A stretch of DNA of 46,768 nucleotides from F23-D06 sp963620035 (GCA_963620035.1 CAVEXN010000019.1:1-46768), one strand, 5' to 3'; positions 1 through 8,972 are shown, numbered from the stretch's first letter. The notes: generated by a model not told the origin, from the letters alone. Made by a program: numbers and translations.

Positions 1-1
1 G

Positions 2-109
2 TACCTGGAGCCGTTCCGCGCCGACGGGCGCAAGGTCATCGGCCTGGCCCTCGAACTCGACGCCGAAGGCAAAGGGCTGGTGAATTGGGCGGTCAGGAAA
101 GAGGCGTAA
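2..109 (+). CDS. C-terminal end of an unidentified protein (partial)
   Basis: An open frame enters from the left edge and ends at TAA 107-109, giving 35 residues that finish with LVNWAVRKEA. Codon use (G/C-rich third positions) matches hflX downstream, so it looks like a real gene end. I do not recognise the family from this short tail. Its stop codon sits in the loop of a perfect hairpin that probably terminates the transcript. Confidence 0.55.
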   Translation, partial: YLEPFRADGRKVIGLALELDAEGKGLVNWAVRKEA

Positions 110-118
110 CGCCTCTTT
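98..118 (+). terminator. Hairpin terminator built around the stop codon
   Basis: AAAGAGGCG (98-106) pairs perfectly with CGCCTCTTT (110-118). The three-base loop TAA is the stop codon of the upstream gene. The stem is G+C-rich and ends in a short T run, so it fits an intrinsic terminator that overlaps the coding end. Confidence 0.6.
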
Positions 119-120
119 CA

Positions 121-250
121 GAACTTAGAGTTTAGAGTTTAGAATTTAGAGTTTGGGGTTTGGTTGAGAGAGTTCAGACGGCAATTGTTGAATTAGGAAT
201 TATGCGTAGCGCCTCTTAGTTCTAAACTCTAAGATCTAATTTCTAAAACT
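121..250. repeat. Short TTTAGAG-type tandem repeats with an inverted copy
   Basis: Between 122 and 165 the bases are variations of a seven-base unit (TTAGAGT/TTAGAAT). Around 220-234 the same sequence returns in inverted orientation: CTTAGAGTTTAGA near 124 against TCTAAACTCTAAG near 222. A partial copy of the terminator stem (GCGTAGCGCCTCTTA) lies at 203-217. It is non-coding and could be a local duplication of the gene end followed by decay, or a small family of intergenic repeats. Confidence 0.5.
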
Positions 251-254
251 TTCC

Positions 255-262
255 TATCTTTG
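255..262 (+). promoter_or_regulatory. Promoter -7 box for hflX
   Basis: TATCTTTG matches the Bacteroidetes primary-sigma -7 consensus TAnnTTTG exactly. It lies about 60 bases before the ATG at 324, leaving a normal leader. No convincing -33 TTTG was seen. Confidence 0.55.
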
Positions 263-323
263 CGCCCGTTCTCGAAAATAGAATTTCGGCACGTTTGATG
301 CCGGCGCAGCAAAGACCAAAGTG

Positions 324-1514
324 ATGACAGACAAAGCAACAGACAACAGCAAAGAGCGGGCGATATTGTTGGCCGTGTCGATGCCGGAGACCGATGCCGG
401 GCGCACGGCAGCATACCTCGACGAACTGGCCTTCTTGGTGGATACCGCCGGCGGCGAGGCGGCGTGCCGTTTCATACAGAACCTCCCCCACCCCGACTCG
501 CGCACCTACATGGGCTCGGGCAAAATCAAAGAGGTGGCGGAGTATGTACACAACGAGGGCATCGGCTTTGCTGTGGTTGACGACGAGCTGACACCGTCGC
601 AGCAGCGCAACATCGAGAGTGCGCTGGGCTGTCGCGTCATGGACCGCACACGCCTCATCCTCGACATCTTCGCCAGCCGCGCCCGCACCGCCCACGCCAA
701 GGTGCAGGTTGAACTGGCACAGTACAAGTACCTTCTGCCGCGGCTGACGGGCATGTGGACGCACCTTGAGAAGCAGCGCGGCGGCATCGGCATGCGCGGA
801 CCCGGCGAGAAGGAAATCGAAACCGACCGCCGCATCATCCGCAACCGCATCGCCCTGCTCGAGCAGCGGCTCAAGGAGATTGACCGGCAGATGCAGACCC
901 AACGCGGACGGCGCGACAAGTTTGTACGCGTGGCCCTGGTGGGATACACCAACGTGGGCAAGTCCACCATCATGAACATGCTCGGCAACGCCGACGTGTT
1001 TGCCGAGAACAAACTCTTTGCCACCCTCGACACCACCGTGCGCAAAATCGTGTTCGGAAACCTGCCGTTCCTTCTGTCCGACACCGTAGGCTTCATCCGC
1101 AAACTGCCCCACGGCCTGGTCGAGTCGTTCAAGTCAACCCTCGACGAGGTGCGCGAGGCCGACCTGCTGCTGCACGTCGTTGACATCAGCCACCCCGACT
1201 TTGAAGAGCAGATATCCGTCGTGAACCGCACCCTTGCAGAAATCAAGGCCGGCGACAAGCCCATGATCATCCTCTTCAACAAAATAGACAACTACAAATG
1301 GGTCGAGAAAGCCCCCGACGACCTCACGCCGCCTACGCGCGGGAACCTCACCCTTGAGGAACTCAAAAGCACCTGGATGGCCAGAAGTACACACAAAAGC
1401 ATCTTCATCTCCGCCAAGACCAAAGAGAACGTGGCCGAAATGAAGGAAATCCTCTACGAAGAAATAAAAAAACTGCACATCCAGATTTATCCGTACAACA
1501 ACTTCCTCTATTAG
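324..1514 (+). CDS. hflX: GTPase HflX
   Basis: HflX is a ribosome-associated GTPase that splits stalled or hibernating ribosomes in the cytoplasm. The N-terminal HflX domain carries the glycine-rich YMGSGKIKEV stretch, followed by a long charged helix. The G domain then shows G1 GYTNVGKST (about residue 207), G3 DTVGF, G4 NKID and a G5-like FISAKTKEN. The length of about 396 residues fits the family. A GTG directly precedes the ATG at 324; I prefer the ATG. The gene stands alone behind its own promoter, and the next recognisable gene downstream is a decayed HTH gene. Confidence 0.93.
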   Translation: MTDKATDNSKERAILLAVSMPETDAGRTAAYLDELAFLVDTAGGEAACRFIQNLPHPDSRTYMGSGKIKEVAEYVHNEGIGFAVVDDELTPSQQRNIESALGCRVMDRTRLILDIFASRARTAHAKVQVELAQYKYLLPRLTGMWTHLEKQRGGIGMRGPGEKEIETDRRIIRNRIALLEQRLKEIDRQMQTQRGRRDKFVRVALVGYTNVGKSTIMNMLGNADVFAENKLFATLDTTVRKIVFGNLPFLLSDTVGFIRKLPHGLVESFKSTLDEVREADLLLHVVDISHPDFEEQISVVNRTLAEIKAGDKPMIILFNKIDNYKWVEKAPDDLTPPTRGNLTLEELKSTWMARSTHKSIFISAKTKENVAEMKEILYEEIKKLHIQIYPYNNFLY

Positions 1515-1570
1515 GGCACAACTGAAAAAAATGCGCATCGGGTCATAGTCCGGTTGTTTCAACATAGAAA

Positions 1571-1589
1571 TCGGGTCAAAATGACCCGA
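1571..1589. promoter_or_regulatory. Operator-like palindrome TCGGGTCA-aaa-TGACCCGA
   Basis: Perfect 8-base arms surround AAA. A further half-site, ATCGGGTCA, occurs 33 bases upstream at 1537-1545. The palindrome lies about 19 bases before a -7 box at 1608-1615, so it covers the -33 region of the promoter of the decayed HTH gene. No T run follows, which argues against a terminator. An autoregulatory operator is inferred. Confidence 0.4.
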
Positions 1590-1607
1590 CAACTGAAAAG
1601 AAAGTCG

Positions 1608-1615
1608 TAGTTTTG
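1608..1615 (+). promoter_or_regulatory. Promoter -7 box before the HTH pseudogene
   Basis: TAGTTTTG fits TAnnTTTG and lies 22 bases before the ATG at 1637. Confidence 0.4.
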
Positions 1616-1636
1616 GCCCGAATAAAAATCACAACG

Positions 1637-1863
1637 ATGACAACAGACCTGTCCATTCTTCAATTTCTGCACTATCATCCTCTTTCAAGCAGAGATCAGA
1701 TTGCCCGATCATTAACGGATGGCCAAGCGAAAGTACGCTGAAACGAACAATCCGCTATTTGGTCAGCGCAGGTTTGTTTGAAGTCAATGGGCGTGGACCG
1801 GCAATAAGTTGCCGCCGTGGACAATCGGCTTCCTCTACTGACAGCAAGACACTTTTCACGTAA
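1637..1863 (+). pseudogene. Decayed winged-helix (Fic-associated type) regulator
   Basis: From ATG 1637 the first frame reads ILQFLHYHPLSSRDQIARSL. A one-base shift near 1712-1723 then leads into STLKRTIRYLVSAGLFEVNG, followed by RGPA and a stop at 1861. Joined, these form a winged-helix domain of the kind that ends Fic-family proteins or stands alone in small regulators: helix, recognition helix, then the wing ending GRGPA. Everything beyond the wing is frame-broken. The gene keeps its promoter and a palindrome, so it once was a regulated unit. The Fic link is from family memory and is tentative; the HTH call is firmer. Confidence 0.5.
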
Positions 1864-2126
1864 CGCCCACTTATCAACAACACCGCATCGCAATCCTTTG
1901 CGGGCAAAAGGTTTCCGACGACTTTGGAATTTGTGAATAAAAAGTACCCCTCATTCCAGATGCGCCTGGATCAATAATCCTATATTTGCCGTACATTTTC
2001 TGTTATTGAACAAGAACAGAAAATCGTTTGAGAGTCAGGGACTAAACTACATCCATAAAACAAGGGGGCAACAGAGAAGCGTTTTCTTCTCGCCATTTTT
2101 AAGTTTGAGAAAAAAAATAAACAATT
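1864..2126. other. Intergenic stretch and long nrdD leader
   Basis: 1864-1980 is probably the further decayed tail of the HTH gene; no frame is convincing. From the -7 box at 1981 onward it is a leader of about 130 bases before nrdD. I saw no recognisable riboswitch fold in it. Confidence 0.4.
1981..1988 (+). promoter_or_regulatory. Promoter -7 box for nrdD-nrdG
   Basis: TATATTTG matches TAnnTTTG. Transcription would begin near 1995, giving an unusually long leader of about 130 bases before the nrdD ATG. Confidence 0.5.
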
Positions 2127-4235
2127 ATGATAGAGACGACATACATCATAAAGCGCAACGGCAAGCGGGAGCCTTTTTCCATGGACAAGATCCGCAGTGC
2201 CATTGTGCGGGCATTTGAGTCCGTCGGTGCGTCCGTCACGCACGACGAGATGACGAACATCACCGGCCGGTTAAGCGTGCGCGACGGCATTTCCGTAGAG
2301 GAAATCCAGAACCAGGTAGAGCGTTCGCTTATGGCAGAACGCTTCTACGACGTGGCCAAGTCGTACATCCTCTACCGTCAGCGTCACTATGAGGACCGCG
2401 AGGTGAAAGAGAAGCTCGACTTTCTCATCAACTATTGCAATGCCCGCAACGCCGCCAGCGGAAGCAAGTACGACGCCAACGCCAACGTGGAGAAGAAGAA
2501 CATCGCTACTCTCATCGGCGAGTTGCCCAAGTCGGGGTTCATCCGCCTCAACCGACGTATGCTGTGCGACCGCATCAAAGACCTGTACGGCAAGGAGACC
2601 GCCGACCGTTACCTATACCTGCTCAACCGCCATTTCATCTACAAGAACGACGAGACCAGCATTGCCAACTATTGTGCCAGCATCACCATGTACCCGTGGC
2701 TGCTCAACGGCACGCGCAGCATCGGCGGCAACGCCTCGCGCCCCACAAACCTCAAGTCGTTCTGCGGCGGCTTCATCAATATGGTGTTCATGGTCTCAAG
2801 CATGCTGAGCGGCGCATGCGCCACGCCCGAGTTCCTGATGTACCTCGACCACTTCCTGCGGCTGGAGTTCGGCGACGACTACTACTTGAATGCCGACAAA
2901 GTGGCGGACCTGTCGCTGCGGCACCGCACCATCGACAAGATGATCACCGACTGTTTCGAGCAGGTGGTCTATTCCATCAACCAGCCTACGGGCGCGCGCA
3001 ATTTCCAGTCGGTTTTCTGGAACATCTCCTACTACGACCGCTACTATTTCGAGAGTCTGTTCGGCGAGTTCCGTTTCCCTGACGGCAGCCGTCCCACGTG
3101 GGATTCCGTAAGCTGGCTGCAGAAGAGATTCATGCGCTGGTTCAACCGCGAGCGCATGCGCACCGTGCTCACGTTCCCCGTAGAGACCATGGCGCTGCTC
3201 TCAAAAGACGGTGACTTCCGCGATGCGGAGTATGCCGACTTCACTGCCGAGATGTACGCACAGGGGCACTCGTTCTTCACCTACGTCAGCGACAATGCCG
3301 ACTCTTTGAGCAGTTGTTGCCGTCTGCGCAACGAGATACAGGACAACGGGTTCAGTTACACCCTTGGTGCGGGCGGCGTGTCAACAGGTTCCAAGAGTGT
3401 GCTCACCATCAACCTCAACCGCTGCATACAGCAGGCTGCCAGGGAAAACCGGCCTTGGCTGGAATTCCTCGAAGAAATCGTGGACCTTGCACACAAAGTG
3501 CAGGTTGCCTACAATGAAAACCTCAAATACTTGTTGTCCAAGCAGATGCTTCCTCTCTTCGATGCCGGTTTCATCGCCATCAACCGGCAGTACCTCACCA
3601 TTGGCATCAACGGGCTTGTAGAAGCCGCAGAGTTTGCCGGCATCCCCATCAACGACAACCCCAGATACCGTCATTTCGTTGAAGACGTGTTGGGGCTCAT
3701 TGAGCGTTACAACCGGCAATACCGCACCGCTGAACTGCTCTTCAACTGCGAGATGATACCGGCCGAAAACGTGGGCGTCAAGCATGCCAAGTGGGACGCC
3801 GAAGACGGGTATCAGGTGCCGCGCGATTGTTACAACAGTTATTTCTACATTGTAGAAGACGAGTCGCTGAACGTGCTCGACAAGTTCCGGCTGCACGGCC
3901 ACCACTACATCAAACACCTCACGGGCGGCTCGGCGCTGCATCTCAACCTGGAAGAGCACCTCAGCCAGACACAATACCGGCAGTTGCTGCGCACCGCTGC
4001 CATCGAGGGTTGCAACTACTTCACTTTCAACATCCCCAATACCATCTGCAACGACTGCGGGCACATCGACAAGCGTTATCTCAAAGTCTGCCCTCACTGT
4101 CACAGCAACAATGTGGACTACCTCACCCGCGTCATCGGCTATATGAAACGCATCAGCAACTTCTCGGAGGCGCGGCAGAAAGAGGCTGCCCGCCGCCACT
4201 ACATCAACGCCGCCAATGAAGTTTCACAACTTTGA
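2127..4235 (+). CDS. nrdD: Anaerobic ribonucleoside-triphosphate reductase (class III)
   Basis: NrdD makes deoxynucleotides from ribonucleoside triphosphates without oxygen, using a glycyl radical installed by NrdG. The N-terminal ATP-cone (about residues 3-95, starting YIIKRNGKREPF) is the allosteric site. The active-site region has SCCRL (C397, C398). Near the C terminus a zinc site is formed by C641, C644, C655 and C658. The radical motif RVIGYM places the glycyl radical at G671, close to the end as expected. The 702-residue length is normal. The nrdG start lies inside the last codons, a 20-base overlap that implies translational coupling. Confidence 0.97.
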   Translation: MIETTYIIKRNGKREPFSMDKIRSAIVRAFESVGASVTHDEMTNITGRLSVRDGISVEEIQNQVERSLMAERFYDVAKSYILYRQRHYEDREVKEKLDFLINYCNARNAASGSKYDANANVEKKNIATLIGELPKSGFIRLNRRMLCDRIKDLYGKETADRYLYLLNRHFIYKNDETSIANYCASITMYPWLLNGTRSIGGNASRPTNLKSFCGGFINMVFMVSSMLSGACATPEFLMYLDHFLRLEFGDDYYLNADKVADLSLRHRTIDKMITDCFEQVVYSINQPTGARNFQSVFWNISYYDRYYFESLFGEFRFPDGSRPTWDSVSWLQKRFMRWFNRERMRTVLTFPVETMALLSKDGDFRDAEYADFTAEMYAQGHSFFTYVSDNADSLSSCCRLRNEIQDNGFSYTLGAGGVSTGSKSVLTINLNRCIQQAARENRPWLEFLEEIVDLAHKVQVAYNENLKYLLSKQMLPLFDAGFIAINRQYLTIGINGLVEAAEFAGIPINDNPRYRHFVEDVLGLIERYNRQYRTAELLFNCEMIPAENVGVKHAKWDAEDGYQVPRDCYNSYFYIVEDESLNVLDKFRLHGHHYIKHLTGGSALHLNLEEHLSQTQYRQLLRTAAIEGCNYFTFNIPNTICNDCGHIDKRYLKVCPHCHSNNVDYLTRVIGYMKRISNFSEARQKEAARRHYINAANEVSQL

Positions 4236-4674
4236 CATTGTATTCCGGGAGATTCCTGACGAGGTGACGCTGGCCGTCAACATCACGGGCTGCCCGTTTC
4301 GCTGCGTAGGCTGCCACAGTCCGCACCTGCGCGAGGACATCGGCGAAGAGCTGGACGAAAGCGCCGTTGACCGGATGCTCGACCGCTATGCCGCTGCCAT
4401 CACCTGCTTCTGCTTTATGGGCGGCGACTCCTGCCGCGGCGAGGTGGAGGAGATGGCCCGGCACATCAGGACACGGACGCACATCAAGATCGGCTGGTAC
4501 TCCGGCGGAAACAACATGCCGCCGCACCCCGACCTTTTCGACTATGTGAAAACCGGCGCCTATCTGCCCGACAAGGGCGGCCTGGACACACCCGGCACCA
4601 ACCAGCGCATGTACCGGCGCGACGGTCAAAGATGGGAGGACATCACCGCACGCTTCCGTAAAAAAAAGATTTGA
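4216..4674 (+). CDS. nrdG: Anaerobic ribonucleotide reductase activating protein
   Basis: NrdG is the radical SAM activase that generates the glycyl radical of NrdD. The cluster motif CxxxCxxC is visible as CPFRCVGC near residues 23-30, followed by HSPHLRE. The MGGDS region corresponds to the SAM-binding GGE-like motif. At 152 residues it is the usual compact size. The start overlaps the end of nrdD, so the two are made together. Confidence 0.95.
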   Translation: MKFHNFDIVFREIPDEVTLAVNITGCPFRCVGCHSPHLREDIGEELDESAVDRMLDRYAAAITCFCFMGGDSCRGEVEEMARHIRTRTHIKIGWYSGGNNMPPHPDLFDYVKTGAYLPDKGGLDTPGTNQRMYRRDGQRWEDITARFRKKKI

Positions 4675-4697
4675 CCACGAAAAAAATAGTATGTTTG
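4670..4697 (+). promoter_or_regulatory. Promoter for the SIMPL-domain gene
   Basis: The -7 box TATGTTTG (4690-4697) fits the phylum consensus. A TTTG at 4670-4673, overlapping the nrdG stop, could be the -33 element. The leader to ATG 4807 is about 100 bases. Confidence 0.5.
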
Positions 4698-4806
4698 CCG
4701 CGCCGTTTGCCGTGGGTCTCGGTCAAAGGACTTCACGTGGTTCAGGGCACCGGCACAGATATGTTAATAATACTAAGAAGTCCACAAACAACAAAAAAAC
4801 TGATTT

Positions 4807-5523
4807 ATGAACACGAATCTCATCAACCGTTTGCTGTGTGCAGCCGTACTGGCTTTAGGCATTGTAGCCCTCGGGCTCTGCGTCAGGTCCGGCTTCAACA
4901 AGATGGCCAACAAAGACCGAAAGGTCACCGTCAAGGGCCTCGCCGAAATGGAAGTGCCCGCCGACAAGGTGACCTGGCCCATTGTCTCCAAGGAAATCGG
5001 CAACAACCTGCCGGAACTTTACGACAAGATTGCCGCCAAACAAGAGAAAATCAAGAAATTCCTCATCGACAACGGCATCAAAGAGAATGAAATATGGACG
5101 AATGCCCCCGAAGTCAAAGACCTCGAAGCCAACGAATACTACGGCAGCAACGACCGCAAGTACCGCTATAACATCACCTCTATCCTCACCGTCACTTCAA
5201 GGAACGTGGACCTGGTGCGGAGCATCATAGCACAACAGGGCGAACTGCTCAAAGAGGGCATCGCCATTGTAGAAGGCGGCTGGGACAATCCCGTCTCATA
5301 CGAATTTGTCTCATTCAACGACAAAAAACAGCCCTTGATGAAAGAGGCCATAGAGAATGCCGAAAAGACGGCCGAACAATTTGCCGACAACAGCAAGAGC
5401 AAACTCGGCAAGATCGTTTATGCCGACCAAGGCCAGTTCTCCATTGACGACCGCGACGGAAACACCCCGTACATCAAGAAAATCAGAGTCGTCACCACCG
5501 TCACCTACTCGCTCAAAGACTAA
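4807..5523 (+). CDS. SIMPL (DUF541) domain protein, membrane-anchored
   Basis: An N-terminal hydrophobic segment (about residues 8-28) acts as signal anchor. The remainder is a periplasmic SIMPL/DUF541 domain, recognised by VTVKGLAEMEVPADKVTW, the paired Glu/Lys-rich helices, and the ending IRVVTTVTYSLKD. The molecular function of the family is poorly known; related proteins occur in oxidative-stress and signalling contexts. The gene is monocistronic: its own promoter precedes it and a strong terminator follows within ten bases. Confidence 0.85.
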   Translation: MNTNLINRLLCAAVLALGIVALGLCVRSGFNKMANKDRKVTVKGLAEMEVPADKVTWPIVSKEIGNNLPELYDKIAAKQEKIKKFLIDNGIKENEIWTNAPEVKDLEANEYYGSNDRKYRYNITSILTVTSRNVDLVRSIIAQQGELLKEGIAIVEGGWDNPVSYEFVSFNDKKQPLMKEAIENAEKTAEQFADNSKSKLGKIVYADQGQFSIDDRDGNTPYIKKIRVVTTVTYSLKD

Positions 5524-5528
5524 ACGGT

Positions 5529-5568
5529 AAAAAGCAGCGGCCATATAGCCATGTGGCTGCTGCTTTTT
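5529..5568 (+). terminator. Intrinsic terminator after the SIMPL gene
   Basis: AAAAAGCAGCGGCCA (5529-5543) pairs with TGGCTGCTGCTTTTT (5554-5568), with one G-T pair and a ten-base loop. The A run and T run make it potentially bidirectional. Confidence 0.8.
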
Positions 5569-5751
5569 CTGGCAGGCTGCAATGCAGAGCTCATTCGTTT
5601 CGGGCTGTTTGAAAGCAATCCTATAACAGACCTTGCTGTTCTCCTACACAGGCTAATGTTGGCTCGTTTATTATTAAAAAAATTTGAAAGCAAAGCCGAG
5701 GCTGAAATGCCTGCACCGGAATAATAATCCCCGGTTTAGAAAAAATAGTGT

Positions 5752-5759
5752 TATCTTTG
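5752..5759 (+). promoter_or_regulatory. Promoter -7 box for the adenine methyltransferase operon
   Basis: TATCTTTG fits TAnnTTTG and lies 32 bases before ATG 5791. The spacer 5569-5751 holds no gene that I can support. Confidence 0.6.
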
Positions 5760-5790
5760 TTGCCCTACGACATCTTAACATATTTGCGGC

Positions 5791-6759
5791 ATGAAACCAA
5801 TGATCAAATATAGAGGCGGAAAATCAAAGGAAATACCAAATATCATGTGGCATATTCCTCGTTTCAAGGGACGGTATGTTGAACCGTTCTTTGGGGGTGG
5901 CGCATTGTTTTTCCACCTTGAACCAAGACAAGCTATAATAAACGATATCAACGAAAAACTCATCATGTTCTACAAGGGGGTAAGGGATGATTTCTTCTCC
6001 CTGCGGGCAGAACTTGACAAAATAGAGGATTTATATACGCAAAATCGTTGTGAGTTTGACGCTCTAAAAGAGAAAAATCCAAACGAGCGCATGGATGACA
6101 AAAACGAAGAATTGTATTATAGGCTTCGGGATATGTTCAACGACGTAGTTCCTAAGGAATTTTCGGATGCGCTTTTGTATTATTATATCAATAAAACAGC
6201 GTATTCGGGAATGATACGTTATAATGCAAAAGGAGAGTTCAATGTGCCATTTGGACGATATGCACACCTAAACACGAAAAGCGTGTCTTTAGCTCATAGC
6301 CGTTTGCTACAACGTGCAGAAATATATAATAAGGACTATTCAGAAATCTTCAATATGTGCTGTAACGATGATTTCATTTTCTTAGACCCGCCCTATGATT
6401 GTGTCTTCTCGGATTATGGAAACGAGAAATACAAAGACGGCTTTAATGAGGATAGCCACAGGAGGTTGGCAGAGGATTTCAAAAACCTCCCTTGCAAGGC
6501 GTTGATGGTAATCGGAAGAACACCCCTTACTGAAGAACTCTATGGGGACAATATCATCGATGAATATGAAAAGAGTTACGCTGTAAATATCAGAAACAGA
6601 TTTAAGGCGGCAGCAACACATATTGTAGTGGCAAACTACAGAAAAGATTGGAACAACGTTCAGATGATCTCTCCTTCCGAACGGCAATATGCGGAAATTC
6701 CGGAAACCGCCCAACCTATGTTATTTGAAAGCAAAGCGAAATATGGCAACAATAGATAG
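5791..6759 (+). CDS. D12-class adenine-specific DNA methyltransferase
   Basis: This modifies adenine N6 in a specific DNA site. The Dam/D12 order of motifs is seen: motif X at the N terminus (MIKYRGGKSK), motif I EPFFGGGA (E31-A38) binding AdoMet, and catalytic DPPY at residues 199-202. The 322-residue length suits a D12 enzyme. The downstream AlwI-like nuclease gene begins inside its last codons (17-base overlap), so it is the protective half of a type II or IIS system. AlwI itself cuts at GGATC; a related short GATC- or GAGTC-type site is only a guess here. The gene is intact and clearly more A+T-rich than its neighbours, suggesting transfer. Confidence 0.9.
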   Translation: MKPMIKYRGGKSKEIPNIMWHIPRFKGRYVEPFFGGGALFFHLEPRQAIINDINEKLIMFYKGVRDDFFSLRAELDKIEDLYTQNRCEFDALKEKNPNERMDDKNEELYYRLRDMFNDVVPKEFSDALLYYYINKTAYSGMIRYNAKGEFNVPFGRYAHLNTKSVSLAHSRLLQRAEIYNKDYSEIFNMCCNDDFIFLDPPYDCVFSDYGNEKYKDGFNEDSHRRLAEDFKNLPCKALMVIGRTPLTEELYGDNIIDEYEKSYAVNIRNRFKAAATHIVVANYRKDWNNVQMISPSERQYAEIPETAQPMLFESKAKYGNNR

Positions 6760-8454
6760 TCAGATACTATTTTTGACAACTTCTCCAAGAACCCCGGAAA
6801 AGATGATACCCGAAATAGAACTATTATCGGCAAATTTTTCGGGCTGCAACTGGACGCACCAAACCCAATGTGATTTAATTGAGATATTGCGAACTGCATC
6901 GTTTTTCAACGGAAAAGGCAAAAACGATGCAGGATTTAGTGCAAGAGACAGAATAAACCATGCCCCGAAATCACTCGGCTTCGTAAAATTGAAGCCTACG
7001 ATATCCTTACTCCAGCTGGTGAGGCTCTTGTCTCTTCACGTCGTAAGAATGAGGTGTTTCTTCGTCAAATGTTGAAATTTCAAATCCCGTCACCATACCA
7101 TATTCCAACAAAGAAAGCAACTACTTTTTGCGTAAAACCATACTTGGAATTATTGCGGCTTGTAAGAACATTGGGAACATTGAAATTCGACGAGTTGCGT
7201 CTATTCGGCATGCAATTGACTGATTGGCATAAGTTTGACGAAATTGTCAATAAGATAGAGGTGTTCCGAAAAAAGAAACTTGAGAACAAAGGCAACTATC
7301 GTGCGTTCTATGCAGATTATGTAAAAGCGGAGCTAAAACGAATTTACTCACAGCGAATTGCAAGCGGAGACACAAAAACAAGGGAAAGCAAAGACAAGTC
7401 ACTCGCTAAATTTCTTGAAACGCAATCCCGAAATATGCGGGACTATGCTGACGCTTGTTTCAGATACCTTCGGACTACAGGACTTGTGAATGTTTCTCAC
7501 ATCGGCAAATCATTGAGCATAATACCTGAACGGCAATCCGATGTGGATTTCATATTAAAGACCGTGAGCCGCGAGCCGTCTGCATTTGCCTCGGAAGAAG
7601 AATATGCCGACTATTTGGGCAACGCCACAACACCGGTGCTTTATACCGACAACAAGGACAGGCTTTTGCAACGCATGACAGAAGAGTTCCCGGATGTTGC
7701 CATAGACAGTCATTGGGATGTGGAAAAACTAAAGGATGTACTCGCGGACAATACCGAGAAGCGAAAGGGCGAAGAAATAAAGAGGCAAGTGTCAGAAATA
7801 AAGGACTACAAATTTTATGATGACATACAACATGTTTTCAAGCAAATCTCCGACAACGAGCTATACGATGCGCCTCTGATGCTTGAATGGAACACATGGC
7901 GGGCTATGACAATGCTTGACGGCGGTGACATAAAAGCAAACCTGAACTTTGACGATTTCGGTAAACCGTTGTCCACAGCACAAGGAAACATGGCCGACAT
8001 AACATGTGACTATGGTGATTTCAAGGTAATCGTTGAAGTGACAATGGCAAGCGGACAAAGGCAATATGAAACGGAAAGCGAATCCGTAAGCCGTCACCTC
8101 GGAAAAATGAAAAGAAACAGCGACACGCCGTGCTATTGCCTGTTCGTCTCTCCTACAATAAACGATGCCTGTGTAGCGCATTTTTTCGGGCTACACCACA
8201 TCAACATAAGTTATTACGGAGGCAAATCCGTGATAGTCCCCTTGCCACTGGACATTTTCCAAAAGATGCTCGAAGACAGTTACAAGGCAAATTACACTCC
8301 CAACCCTACTCATGTAAGGCATTTCTTCGAGCAATCCATTCAGATTGCCAACAGCGGATGCGATGAAGCGGAATGGTATGAGAAAATAAAACAAGTAGCA
8401 GCAAATTGGCTTTGGTTTCCTTTGGGTTGTATGCTCGGCATGAGCATCGTCTAA
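6743..8454 (+). pseudogene. AlwI-family type II restriction endonuclease, broken by a frameshift
   Basis: The first frame starts at ATG 6743 and runs through FLTTSPRTPEK and FSARDRINHAPKSLGFV. After about 88 codons it leaves the family pattern near 7004-7009. The pattern resumes at once one frame back with TPAGEAL, then NEVFLRQMLKFQIPSPYH, and continues open to 8454. A single lost base explains this. The C-terminal part has the AlwI-family core: MLEWNTWRAMTML, GNMADITCDYG and VIVEVT (likely PD-D/ExK-type nuclease residues), then QRQYETE, SRHLGK and YYGGKSVIVP. The restored protein would be about 570 residues, normal for the family. In the sequence as given the nuclease cannot be made whole. 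No homopolymer or canonical slippery heptamer was found at the break. Confidence 0.85.
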
Positions 8455-8511
8455 CGGGTGCAAGTGCCGAGTAAGCCTTGATAGCCGTTGTCCGCCGCAA
8501 GCCCGGCAGTG

Positions 8512-8820
8512 CTACCTCTTTGCCTTGTAGTCGCGCGGCGAGACGCCAAGCTTGCGCCTCACATACTTGCCGAAGAACGAGAGGTTGTCGAACCCCGTCT
8601 CGGCGGCAATCTCCTTGATGCTTTTGTCCGACGAGGCGAGCATGTTGCGGATGTAGTTGAGGGTCACGCTATTTATCAGTTGCGATGCCGTCATGCTTCT
8701 TGCAGACGGCCGACAGATACTTGGGCGTGATGCAGAGCTTGGGGGGCGATGATGTCGTAAAACTCAAACTCGAACGACTGCAGCCCCTACGGGAATCAGT
8801 CTCTTGTCCATTTCTGCCAT
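8512..8820 (-). pseudogene. AraC-family regulator, C-terminal HTH with several frameshifts
   Basis: Read on the minus strand, the pieces are: a remnant FEFYDIIA; a shift at a run of six C (about 8741-8746) into KLCITPKYLSAVCKKHDG; then a second shift near 8680 into TASQLINSVTLNYI, followed by SIKEIAAETGFDNLSFFGKYV and the end SPRDYKAKR. Together they form the double-HTH DNA-binding domain of AraC regulators. The sensory N-terminal domain is not recognisable between 8820 and 8970. It lies between two restriction systems and shares no strand logic with either, so it is probably an older resident gene or debris from the insertion. Confidence 0.75.
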
Positions 8821-8972
8821 AACCGATGCTTGATGTTAAAACCTCGGAAAAGACAACACTTTTACGAGACTTGAGACTTAGATGCGTTGGGCTACCGCAC
8901 GAAGATGTTGTCGGCAGATGACAACGGGGATGTTCAGACAATGAAGTAGAATTTGATTCTAACGCTATAACT

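Noticed and set aside
124..165. CRISPR-like repeat array
   Set aside because: Units are seven bases, without spacers of regular length and without cas genes.
4671..5090. Plus-strand frame overlapping the SIMPL gene
   Set aside because: It crosses the promoter and the SIMPL coding frame and reads as low-complexity Arg/Gln.
6985..7011. Programmed -1 frameshifting in the nuclease gene
   Set aside because: AAAA before TTG (6985-6990) and the bases at 7004-7009 do not form a canonical X XXY YYZ slippery site, and I see no strong downstream stem. A mutation or sequence error is simpler.
7054..8454. Treating ATG 7054 as the true start of the restriction endonuclease
   Set aside because: The missing N-terminal residues are present in the previous frame from 6743 and match the family, so 7054 is an internal methionine after a frameshift.
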